Shown here piece after piece: positions 15,424-24,100 of a stretch of 34,242 bases of DNA (positions are counted from its first letter, which is position 1; each line of letters begins with the position of its first letter). The position numbers and the translations under genes are program-made. This stretch comes from an uncultured Opitutia bacterium (GTDB taxonomy: Bacteria > Verrucomicrobiota > Verrucomicrobiia > Opitutales > UBA953): positions 1-34,242 of the forward strand of contig CAIPVK010000037.1 of assembly GCA_903868455.1 (NCBI GenBank), in the 5' to 3' direction. The notes beneath the pieces were generated by a model. The model worked only from the letters and a program-made list of their open reading frames with translations, did not search any database and had not been told where the DNA came from.

Positions 15424-16752
15424 TCAGGCCCGCGCGCCGTCGAGATAGGTCTGCCCCGCGCCGGTGATGCGGACGTCCACCAGCTCGCCGATGAGCGAGG
15501 CGGGGCCGTCGAGCACGACCCGCCGCTCGTTCTCGGTGCGCCCCATCAGGCGCCCGCCGCGCCGGTCGGGTCCCTCGACCAGCACGCGCTGGGTCGTCCC
15601 GACCTGCCGTAGGTTCTCCGTCGAGGAGCGCAGGGCGAGGATCTCCTGCAAGCGCGCGAGGCGCGCCTCCTTCTCCGCCGCCGGGACGTTGTCGCCCAGG
15701 GCGAAACCCGGCGTCCCGGGCCGCGGCGAGTACTTGAAGAGGAAGCCGTGCTCGAAGCCGAGCTCGCGGAACAGCGCCTCGGTCCGCGCGAAGTCCTCCT
15801 CCGTCTCCCCGGGGAAGCCGACGATCACGTCGGTCGAGAGCGTCATCCCGGGGCGCGCCTCGCGCAGCGCGGTCGCCAGCCGCCGGATGCGCTCCGCGAG
15901 GTAGGGCCGGTTCATCGCGCGCAGGATGCGGTCGGAGCCGGACTGGAAGGGCAGGTGGACGTGGCCGCAGAGCTGCGGGAGCTCGGCGTGCGCCGCCACG
16001 AGGTCCGGCCGGTAGCCGATCGGGTGGCAGGCCGTGTAGCGGATGCGCGCGATTCCCGGCACCTCGGCCACGCGGCGGAGCAGGGCGACGAACGGGCTGA
16101 CGCCGCCCTCCGCGCGCTGCGACCCCCGCCCGTACTGGTTCACGATCTGCCCGAGCAGCGTCACCTCGCGCGTGCCCGCCGCCGCGAGCGCGCGCACCTC
16201 GGCGAGGATGGATTCCGGCGAGCGCGAGCGCTCCCGCCCGCGCGTGCGCGGCACGACGCAGTAGGCGCAGCGCATGTCGCACCCCTGCTGGATGCTGACG
16301 AACGCCGCGACCTGCCGGGCCTCGTCGCGCCCGGGCAGCGCGTCCTCGAACCCCGCCTCCTCCGCGACGTCGACGCGCGCCGCGGGCGCGGGCTCGCCGA
16401 GCAGGCGCCCGAGGTGGTCCGGGATGTGGCGCAGGCGTTGCGTGCCGACGACGAGGTCCAGGTCCGGCAGCCGCTCGAGCAGGTCCGCGCCGCGGTTCTG
16501 CGCCATGCAGCCGAGGATGCCGACCAGCCGGGGCCCCTTGCCCGCGCGTCGGTCGCGCAGGAGATGGTCGGCCTTGCCGATCGCCTTCTCCTCGGCCAGG
16601 CCGCGGATCGAGCAGGTGTTGATCAGGACGATGTCCGCGCCCGCCTCTTCCGCCTGGACCTGGTAGCCCTTCGCCCGCAGCAGCGCCGCGACCCCTTCCG
16701 AGTCGCGCTCGTTCATCTGGCAACCGTAGGTGCGGATATGGACGCGGTGCAT
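15424..16752 (-). CDS. miaB: tRNA (N6-isopentenyladenosine(37)-C2)-methylthiotransferase MiaB
   Basis: A 442-residue radical-SAM methylthiotransferase that adds the 2-methylthio group to i6A37 of tRNAs reading UNN codons. The N-terminal UPF0004 domain has the three cluster cysteines Cys11 (TYGCQMN), Cys47 (NTCSIRG) and Cys82 (GCMAQ). The radical-SAM CxxxCxxC is Cys158, Cys162, Cys165 in GCDMRCAYCVVPRTRGRE. The VPRTRGRE and NTCSIR forms favour MiaB over MtaB or RimO. A TRAM domain fills about 380-440. The HLPFQSGSDRILRAMNRPY motif is standard. The start follows a locally AT-richer leader, and TTTACT about 40 bases upstream could be a weak -35. A heptamer array begins about 40 bases upstream of the start. 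Confidence 0.95.
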   Translation of the reverse strand: MHRVHIRTYGCQMNERDSEGVAALLRAKGYQVQAEEAGADIVLINTCSIRGLAEEKAIGKADHLLRDRRAGKGPRLVGILGCMAQNRGADLLERLPDLDLVVGTQRLRHIPDHLGRLLGEPAPAARVDVAEEAGFEDALPGRDEARQVAAFVSIQQGCDMRCAYCVVPRTRGRERSRSPESILAEVRALAAAGTREVTLLGQIVNQYGRGSQRAEGGVSPFVALLRRVAEVPGIARIRYTACHPIGYRPDLVAAHAELPQLCGHVHLPFQSGSDRILRAMNRPYLAERIRRLATALREARPGMTLSTDVIVGFPGETEEDFARTEALFRELGFEHGFLFKYSPRPGTPGFALGDNVPAAEKEARLARLQEILALRSSTENLRQVGTTQRVLVEGPDRRGGRLMGRTENERRVVLDGPASLIGELVDVRITGAGQTYLDGARA

Positions 16753-16793
16753 TCGGTCGGAGAATTCAGAGGAAAGATTTCAAAGTAAAGAGG

Positions 16794-16863
16794 GTACGGG
16801 GAGCGAGGAGCGAGGAGTGGGGTACGAGGAGCGGGGAGCGGGGAGCGAGGAGCGGGGAGCGAG
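16794..16863 (+). repeat. Ten-unit heptamer array upstream of miaB
   Basis: Ten head-to-tail 7-base units on the plus strand: GTACGGG, GAGCGAG (twice), GAGTGGG, GTACGAG, GAGCGGG (twice), GAGCGAG, GAGCGGG, GAGCGAG. The interruption GTACGRG occurs twice, so the array shows some higher-order order. It is inverted relative to the array at 16961-16996. Confidence 0.85.
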
Positions 16864-16960
16864 CCCATGAAATTCCAGCCCCGTTGTCTGGGCGGCTACG
16901 ATGCTTCCCTCGCTCGAGATTCAGGGGAGCGCGATTTTCCTTTCAGCCCGTCACCCACTT
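16864..16960. other. Unique spacer between inverted heptamer arrays
   Basis: A 97-base non-repetitive spacer between the two arrays. It bears no evident similarity to the spacer at 8578-8755, so the shared feature is the flanking arrays rather than a mobile core. No gene is seen. Confidence 0.4.
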
Positions 16961-16996
16961 CTCGCTCCCCGCTCCCCGCTCCCCGCTCCTCACTCC
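16961..16996 (-). repeat. Heptamer array directly after the response-regulator stop codon
   Basis: Read on the minus strand, the TGA of the regulator gene (16997-16999) is followed by one G and then GAGTGAG, GAGCGGG (three times) and GAGCGAG. The phase relative to the stop codon (TGA, G, then GAG units) is the same as at the efflux operon stop (8553-8555). Confidence 0.85.
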
Positions 16997-17728
16997 TCAA
17001 CGTCCCGGCTCATACCAATACCCGATGCCGTGGATCGTTCGGAAGCAGGCGAGGCTCTCGCCGTTCTTGCCGAAGAGGTCGCGGATCTTCACCACGTACT
17101 GGTCGAGCGAGCGGCTTCGGATGTTCGCGTGCTCGCCCCAGACCGCGTGGATGAGGGCGTGGCGGCTGACGATCACCCCGGGGTTCGCCTGCAGGTGGAA
17201 GAGGATGCCGAGCTCCTTGCGCCCGATCTTGCCGCGGCCGCCGCCGCTGAACTCCACCTCGAGCCGGTCCGGGTGCACGTTGGCCGCGCCGAAGGCGAAG
17301 GCGCCGGTGGCGAGCTCGGTGTTGCGCGTCAGGCGGCCGTCGCCCGCGGTCTCGGTGCGCCGGAGGACGGCGCGCAGGCGGGCGACCAGCTCGGCGCGCT
17401 CGAAGGGCTTGCGCACATAGTCGTCCGCCCCGGCGTCGAGCGCCTGGCAGATGACCGCCGGGCTGTCCGTCGCCGAGAGGATCACGACCGCCGGCGGCGT
17501 GGGCAGCTTGCGGACGCGGGCCAGGACCTCGAGACCGTTCAGGTCGGGCAGGGAGAGGTCGAGAAGCACGAGCGAGACATGCTCCTTCTCGACGTGGCGG
17601 AGGAAGCTGGCGGCTTTGTGGAAGAGATGGGTGGCGAAACCGTTGGTGCCGAGTTGGTCCGCGAGCAGGGTTGCCAGGCTGCGGTCATCCTCGACGACGG
17701 CCACCACGGCTTTCTGCTTGGGGTTCAT
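16997..17728 (-). CDS. OmpR/PhoB-family response regulator (orphan)
   Basis: A 243-residue two-domain regulator. The receiver domain (about 6-122) has the acidic pocket Glu13-Asp14-Asp15, phospho-acceptor Asp57 in LLDLSLPDLNG, switch Ser85 and Lys107 in DDYVRKPFE. The C-terminal winged helix (about 140-240) includes KELGILFHLQANPG, HAVWGEHANIRSRSLDQYV and IHGIGYWYEP, typical of OmpR-type DNA-binding domains. No histidine kinase is in the window, so it is an orphan here. The ATG at 17726-17728 is preferred because the longer frame upstream is Arg-rich non-coding sequence. It diverges from the first giant autotransporter across 384 bases, which makes that gene its most obvious target. Its stop codon is fused to a heptamer array. 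Confidence 0.92.
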   Translation of the reverse strand: MNPKQKAVVAVVEDDRSLATLLADQLGTNGFATHLFHKAASFLRHVEKEHVSLVLLDLSLPDLNGLEVLARVRKLPTPPAVVILSATDSPAVICQALDAGADDYVRKPFERAELVARLRAVLRRTETAGDGRLTRNTELATGAFAFGAANVHPDRLEVEFSGGGRGKIGRKELGILFHLQANPGVIVSRHALIHAVWGEHANIRSRSLDQYVVKIRDLFGKNGESLACFRTIHGIGYWYEPGR

Positions 17729-17797
17729 GCAGGCCTGGGGCGGGGTAAGACTGCGGGGTAGGCCTAACGGATACTTTGGCCGAGGGGCTCGGACAAG

Positions 17798-17815
17798 TGT
17801 AAATCCGATTGTAAA
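17798..17815. promoter_or_regulatory. TGTAAA direct repeat upstream of the response regulator
   Basis: TGTAAA occurs at 17798-17803 and again at 17810-17815, a 12-base period, about 75 bases upstream of the regulator start. OmpR/PhoB-type regulators bind direct repeats about one helical turn apart, so this is a candidate autoregulatory site. Two short copies alone are weak evidence. Confidence 0.25.
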
Positions 17816-17972
17816 ACCCCTTCCACCCGTCCACGCTTGGCATGTGGACGACCGTCTTCGCCGCCGCCTGACGCGCTCCTTGGTCATCCTCATGTTGATC
17901 ACCGCCCTGTGGGGGGCTTGGGTCATGGCCAAGAACGGGGGTCGACGGGGCCGTATCGGCATCCCCAAGGAC

Positions 17973-18015
17973 CCACAAAAAGTTTCACAAGTGATTAATA
18001 ATCATAGTTTTGTGG
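17973..18015. promoter_or_regulatory. Inverted repeat with an internal perfect palindrome, candidate operator
   Basis: CCACAAAA (17973-17980) is the exact reverse complement of TTTTGTGG (18008-18015). Between them lies the perfect palindrome TGATTA-A-TAATCA (17992-18004). The two dyads are not concentric (centres about 17994 and 17998). They lie about 100 bases upstream of the autotransporter start, in the AT-rich island. Confidence 0.45.
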
Positions 18016-18112
18016 AAATATATTCTTATTTATATCCCGGTCCCGCCCGGGGAATCGCAGTTTGACACCCCTTCACCCCCTCCAAGACACTCCTCATCCC
18101 TACTTTGGCCCC

Positions 18113-21100
18113 ATGAGACTCACCAAGACCGCCTTGGTTGCCGCCGCCTGCGCGCTGACCGCTTTCCAAGTCCGAGCCCAGGCCCAAGTAGGCCCCGTCA
18201 CCGTCCTCGACCCCGCCATCACGATCGCGGTCGACACCACCCTGACCAATCCCGCCGGGGGAGGCACCATCGCCATCACGCCGGGTGCGACCCTGACGAT
18301 CTTCAGCGAGTATGCCACGACGGTCGACGCCGCCTTCCTCGAGAACGGCGACACCGCCGCCGCCAACCTGACCCCCGTCGACGGCGTCGTCTTCAAGGTC
18401 GATCCGCTCACCGGTCTCCCGACGGGCGGCAACGTCGTCAAGGAGGGCGGAGGCGTCCTCCAGATCAACTCATGGACCGTCCTTTCCGGCACCCAGCGCG
18501 CCGGCACGGCCTGGTGGGCCGACACCGACGGCGCCCTCGGCTACGACGATCCTTTCACCGCCTCCTCCCACCTCGTCGGGGGCGACAGCATCAGCGATCT
18601 CCAGCCCACCGTCACGGGCGATCCCGACGGCCGCAACGCCACCCGCCTCAACGGCCTGCAGGGCACCTTCACCATCAACCAGGGCACGGTCCGCCTCGCG
18701 GGCTTCCTCAACGTCTGGCACGATCAGGGCGACAACGACACCATCAACCTCGCCCCGCTCGGCCCTCCCCCTCGCTTCACCGTCGAGAACGCCGACCAAG
18801 CCCCGCTGCTCTCGCAGCGCATGACCGGGGTCTCCGCCATCATCCTCAACGGTTCGTCCGTCCTTGAGCTGACGAACTCGCCGCTCAATATCCCGACCGG
18901 CACCTCCAACGTCGTCACCCAGGGCAACGCCCTGCGCGTCCAGTACCTTCGCAACCTGCAGGCCGGCCTCGACGCCGACACCGGCGCGGAGCACGACCAG
19001 ATCCAGACCGAGCTCGTCGTCGGCACCACTTCCGAGTACCGCGCCCTCGTCCACATCGACCAAGGCCGCACCGGCTCCATCGGCATCCTCGCCGGCGCGG
19101 GAGACGTGGTGAAGTCCGGCGCGGGCGATTTCCTCGTCATCAACGAGTCGCGCCTCACCGGCAACGTCACGGTCGCGGGCGGCCGTCTCATCCTCGATTC
19201 CGCCGAGGGGCGCGCCCTCGCCAGCGCGGCGAGCGTCACGCTGGCCGGCACGGTCGACGCCACCGACCTCGCCGCGGCCTCCGACACCGCCATCTCCACC
19301 GGCTCCCGCCGCGGCGCCCATGTCCGCTACCTCGAGCAGGACATCGACACCAACGGCGACGGGATCGACGAGCCCCGTTACAAGCCCGCCTACGCCCCCG
19401 CCCCCGGCACCCGGATCCTCACGTCCGTCGACGCCGCCGGGGTCATCACCTGGTCCGAGACGCTCTCCGGCGCCGAGCTCGAGATCCGCGGCGACCAGAC
19501 GATCCGCAACTTCCAGTCCAACTTCGCCCTGTCGGCCGCGCCCGACACCGCCGGCACCTTCGCCAACACCGCCGCCTCCGCCGTCCAGCGCGCGGCCGAC
19601 GTCACCAACCGCGGCGAGCTCGTCATCGCCGGCACCGGCAAGGGCGCCGCCGTCATCCTCGGCGGCCATTCCCTCACCGTCCGGCAGGACAAGGGCCGCG
19701 ACGGCCTCTACGAGGGCAAGATCCTCGGCGGCTTCGACTACGCCGCCACGCTGACCGACGAGGGCGCCGGCTCCTACCTGCTCGCCTTCGACGCGCTGCC
19801 CTCCTTCGGCACCTTCCAGCTCCGCGTCACCGGCTCGGAGGATGGCGCCGCGCCGCGACTCACCGCCGCGACCGACGTCACCTCGGCCGACGAGATCCGC
19901 TCCAACATCGCCTCCGCCCTGGGCATCGCCCCCGCCTCCGTCACCGTCACCGACGTCAGCGCCCTGACCGGCGACGCCCTCGCCTGGCGCGTAGACGTCG
20001 GCGCCTCGGGCACCCTCGACCAGGCCCTCAACCTCCGCGCCGGACGCCTCGTCCTCGACGCGACGTCCGCCGACGCCAAGCTCGCGCTCAACCTCGAGGA
20101 GTCGACCTTCGGCGAGATCGAGACCCGCGCCGGCGCCCTCATCGTCAACGCCGTCGGGCTCGGCAACTCCCGCGTCAACGTCGCCTCCGGCGAGCTCCGC
20201 CTCTTCCAGAACGACACCGGCACGCTCGAGGCCTCCGTCCTCGGCGCCGGCACCCTCCGCGTCGTGGCCTTCGCGGAGATCGACAACGGCTCGGGCACGC
20301 CCATCCAGATCAACTCCGAGGGCACGCGCGGCACGCTCAACTTCGCCCAGCAGCAGCTCGGCTTCACCGGCGAGCTCGTGGTCAACGACGGCGTCAACGT
20401 CTCCCTCTCCGCGGTCGGCGGCCCCGGCGCGATCGTCGACACGCTCGCCAACGCCTCCGCCATCACGCTCGACGGCCAGGGCGGGCCCGGCTCCACGCTC
20501 AGCTTCAACGACACCAACCAGCTCGTCCGCAACCTCTCCGGCGACGCCGCCTCGCGCATCGAGCTCGGCCGCGGGACGATGACGCTCGTGCAGGCCGACG
20601 GCTCGCGACGGTTCCTCGGCGAGATCACCGGCGTGGGCAGCATCCTCAAGGAGGGCTCGGCCGACTTCGCCTTCCGCGGCGTCGACGCCCTCGGCGTCGC
20701 CGGCAGCGACTTCACCGGCGCCCTCGCCGTCCGCCAGGGCTCCGTCTCGCTCGCCACCGCCGACACCCTGCGCTCCGTCTCCGGCGTCGCGCTCGTCTCG
20801 GGCGCCACGCTCGCCTCCTCCGGGACCAACCAGACCTTGGGGGCGCTCTTCGGCGAGGCCGGCAGCACCGTCAACCTCGGCGCCGCCACCCTGAGCGTCG
20901 GCTTCACGCCGGCCCAGCTCGCGGCCTTCCGCCAGCAGCTCGAGACCTCCTTCGGCCTGCAGCTCACCCTGGCCCACAACTACCTCGGCACGACCGGGAA
21001 CGCCTACGACCTGCTCCGCTTCACGCCCCCGCTCGCCGCCTCGCGCCTGCTCGAGGCGGGCGACCTCGACCGCACCCCGCTCAACATCACGGTGGGCGAG

Positions 21101-24100
21101 GAGATCGACTTCCTGGCCGGCGACCTCGGCATGGCCGACCAGACCCGCATCTACCTCGAGCGCGTGCTCTACCGCCTCGACCGCGACGGCGACGGCTCCA
21201 TCTCCGCCGGGGAGGAGGCGACCGCCGCCGCGTCCGCCGCCACCCTCGGCTTCGCCGGCTCGATCATCGCCACCGGCGCAAACCAGTCCGTCGCCTTCGG
21301 GGGCGAAACCGTCGTCGCCAAGGTCGCCCTCAGCAAGACGGGTTGGGAGACGCTCCGCCTGCTCGGATCCTCCAACCAGCTCGGCGGCGCCGCCGTGGTC
21401 GTCCGACAGGGCGTCCTCGAGGCCGCGCCCGCCGCCCTCGCCACCGCGGGCTCGGTCGTCGTCCTCGCCAACTCCGCCACGCTCGACCTCGACGGCGACG
21501 GCGACATCGACGCCGACCTCGCCCTCGGCGGCGTGGATGTCAACAACGACGGCGCCTTCGACGACGCCGACCGCGTCGTCGACGGGACGCTCGCCCTTTT
21601 CGTCGACGCGGGCTCCGTCGACTGGACCCTGCCCATCCTCGGCGACGGCAACCTGCGCAAGACCGGCGCCGGCACCCTCAGGCTCTCGCCCACCTCGGCC
21701 CTCCACACGGGCCTGACCGAGGTCGAGGGCGGCACGCTCGAGCTTACGCTCCTCCGCGCCTCGGCCGACCCCCTCGTGCTCGACGCCACGCTCGGCGCCG
21801 CCACCGTCTCGGCCGACGCCACCCTCGCCCTGCGCACCGACTCGGCACTTACCGGCGTCGGCACCGACTTCGCCTATGTCGCCGCCGGCGGCATCGCGGG
21901 CGACGGCACCCTGGCCAAGCTCGGCCGCGGGACCCTCTCCATCGACGGCTCGCTCGTCGCCGTGACCGGCGGTCTCCGCGTCGACGGCCTCGGCGCGCCC
22001 CTCACCACCCTTTCCCTCGACGTGCGCGAGGGCGCCTTGCGCTTCACCGGCGAGCTGCCCTTCGGCGGCTTCGTCGGCCGCTCCGCCATCGCCGAGGGCG
22101 CCGCCCTTGTCCTCGACCTCGACGCGGGCGACACCGCGACGCTCTCCGCAGAGCTCTCCGGCGCCGGCACGCTGCGTCGCACCGGCGCGGGCGTCCTCGC
22201 CCTCGACACCGACCCGACCTACGCCGCGCCCGCCACCCTCGGGTCGCTCGGCTTCACCGGCAGCCTCGAGCTCGCCGGAGGCGAGACCTCGATCGAGAAC
22301 GCCGGCGCCTTCGCCAACGCCAAGGTCGCCGTGCTCGGCGCGGGAACCACGCTCACCCTCCGCGCCGGCGCCTATCGCTTCGCCGGCCTGACCGGCGAGG
22401 CTGGCACGATCTTCGCCCTCGACCCCGCGACCGTCCTCACGCTCGACGTCACGACGCCCGCCGGCGCCGCCACGCCCCGCCTCGACACCTTCCTCGGCCG
22501 GTTCACCGGCTCGGGCGACCTTGTGAAGACGGGCGACGGCATCCTCAGCCTCGAGCCCGACGCGGCCAACGCGCTCGGCGGCATCACCGTCGCCGCCGGC
22601 ACGCTCCGCGCCAGCATCGACGGCATCGGCTCGGCCACCTCCCTGGCCGTGGACGCCGGCGCGTTCCTCGAGTTCAACGTGGCCACCGGCGCCGACGAGA
22701 CCTACCTCGCCGCCATCACGGGCGCCGGCGCGGTCTCCAAGTTCGGTGACGGCATCCTCCGCCTCCTCGGCGACTCGACCCTGTCCACCGGCGACCTGCG
22801 CGTCCTCGGCGGCGCCTTGGTCGTCGACGACCGCCGCGTCGGCGGCGTCATCCCCGCGGCCGCCGTCTCCGAGGGCGCGACCCTCGAGGTCCTGCTCACC
22901 GGCGACCGCAGCCTCGCCTCCCAGGTCACCGGAGCCGGCAACCTCGCCTTCGACGGCGACGGCGTCGCCCGGACCGTCACCCTTCTCAACGCGCCCGCCC
23001 ACACCGGGCTCGTCTCCCTCAAGGGCCTCGCCTCGCTCGCCTTTGACGCCGCCGTCGGCGACGTCACCCTCGGCGGCTTGGCCGCCGACACCGGCAGCGT
23101 CGTGACGCTCAACGGTGGCCAGACGCTGACCCTCGACCAGACCTCCGACGGGTCGTTCCTCGGCTCCTTCGCCGGTTCCGGCAACCTCGTCATCCAGGGC
23201 GAGGGCGTCTTCGCCTACGAGGCCGACTCGGGCGACCTCGGCGCCTTCGGCGGCACCGTCACGGTCGACGGCGGCAAGCTGCAGGTCGGCGTGGCCAACA
23301 CCAAGGAAATCGCCCTCGCGGACGGCTCCACCCTCCTGATCGACGTCGCCGATCCCCTCGCGACCGCGGCCTACGCCGGCCAGCTCGAGGTGCTCTCCGG
23401 CACCGCCTCGCTCGTCAAGGTGGGCGCGGGCACGCTCGACCTCACCGCCGGTATCCCGCGCGACCCCCTGTCGCCCGGCGGCATCGACACCCTGACCGTC
23501 TCCGAGGGTCGCGTCCTCGCCGGCGTGGTGGCCGGCGCCATCCTCGACGGCGCCGACATCATCCTGGCCGACGGCGGCTCGCTCGCCGTCTCCGTCGCCG
23601 CCGACACCACCGTCTCCATCACCGAGCTGATCACCTCGGATGGCTCCGGCGGCGGCGCCTTCGAGAAGGACGGCGCCGGCACGCTCGTGCTCGAGAAGGG
23701 GACTTCCACCGCCGACCTGACCGTCACGGCCGGCACCCTCCAGCTCGGCCTCCCCGCCGCGACCGCCGCGGTCGGGGGCGATGTCACCGTCGCGACCGGT
23801 GCCGCGCTCACCGGCGCGGGTTCCGTCTCCGGCGACCTCGCCAACGCGGGCACCCTCGCTCCGGGGTATTCCCCGGGCACGCTCACCGTCGCGGGCGATT
23901 TCACCAACTCCGGCAACCTGGTCATGGAGCTCGGCGCCGCCGACAATGACCGCATCCGGTTCGCGGGCGCCGCCACCCTCAATGACGCCGGGACCGGGAC
24001 GCTCGAGCTCGTCCGCTTCGGCGCAGGTTCCCTCTTCGGCCGCCGAGCCGACCTTCTTGTCGACACGGCCTCGCCCGGCGCCCCCAGCTTCGTCGACGCC

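Larger units (their letters stand above)
17729..18112. promoter_or_regulatory. Divergent response-regulator/autotransporter control region
   Basis: 384 bases without a confident gene. They include an AT-rich island (about 17970-18046) that stands out strongly from the GC-rich surroundings and must include the autotransporter promoter; candidate -10-like hexamers are TATATT (18019-18024) and TATATC (18031-18036). It also holds inverted repeats at 17973-18015 and a TGTAAA direct repeat at 17798-17815. The 7-mer ACAAGTG occurs at 17793-17799 and again at 17987-17993. A frame from a GTG at 17844 to 18065 with one hydrophobic stretch is open but reads into the AT island and is not called. Confidence 0.55.

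Noticed and set aside
8550..16999. Heptamer arrays as a CRISPR array or as ends of an insertion sequence
   Set aside because: Units are contiguous 7-mers without spacers of uniform length. The two enclosed spacers are unrelated and encode no transposase, and no target-site duplication is evident.
17844..18065. Possible 73-residue small membrane protein from a GTG start, with hydrophobic stretch SLVILMLITALWGAWVM
   Set aside because: The second half reads through the AT-rich promoter island and its inverted repeats with completely different codon use, and no Shine-Dalgarno or ATG is available. Kept only as a note.
18062..18067. TTGACA as a -35 box for autotransporter 1
   Set aside because: No -10-like hexamer 16-18 bases downstream. 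The AT-rich island further upstream is a better promoter location.
18470..23002. About 1,500-codon open frame opposite autotransporter 1
   Set aside because: Compositional shadow of the beta-strand repeats. No recognisable motif or plausible start context.
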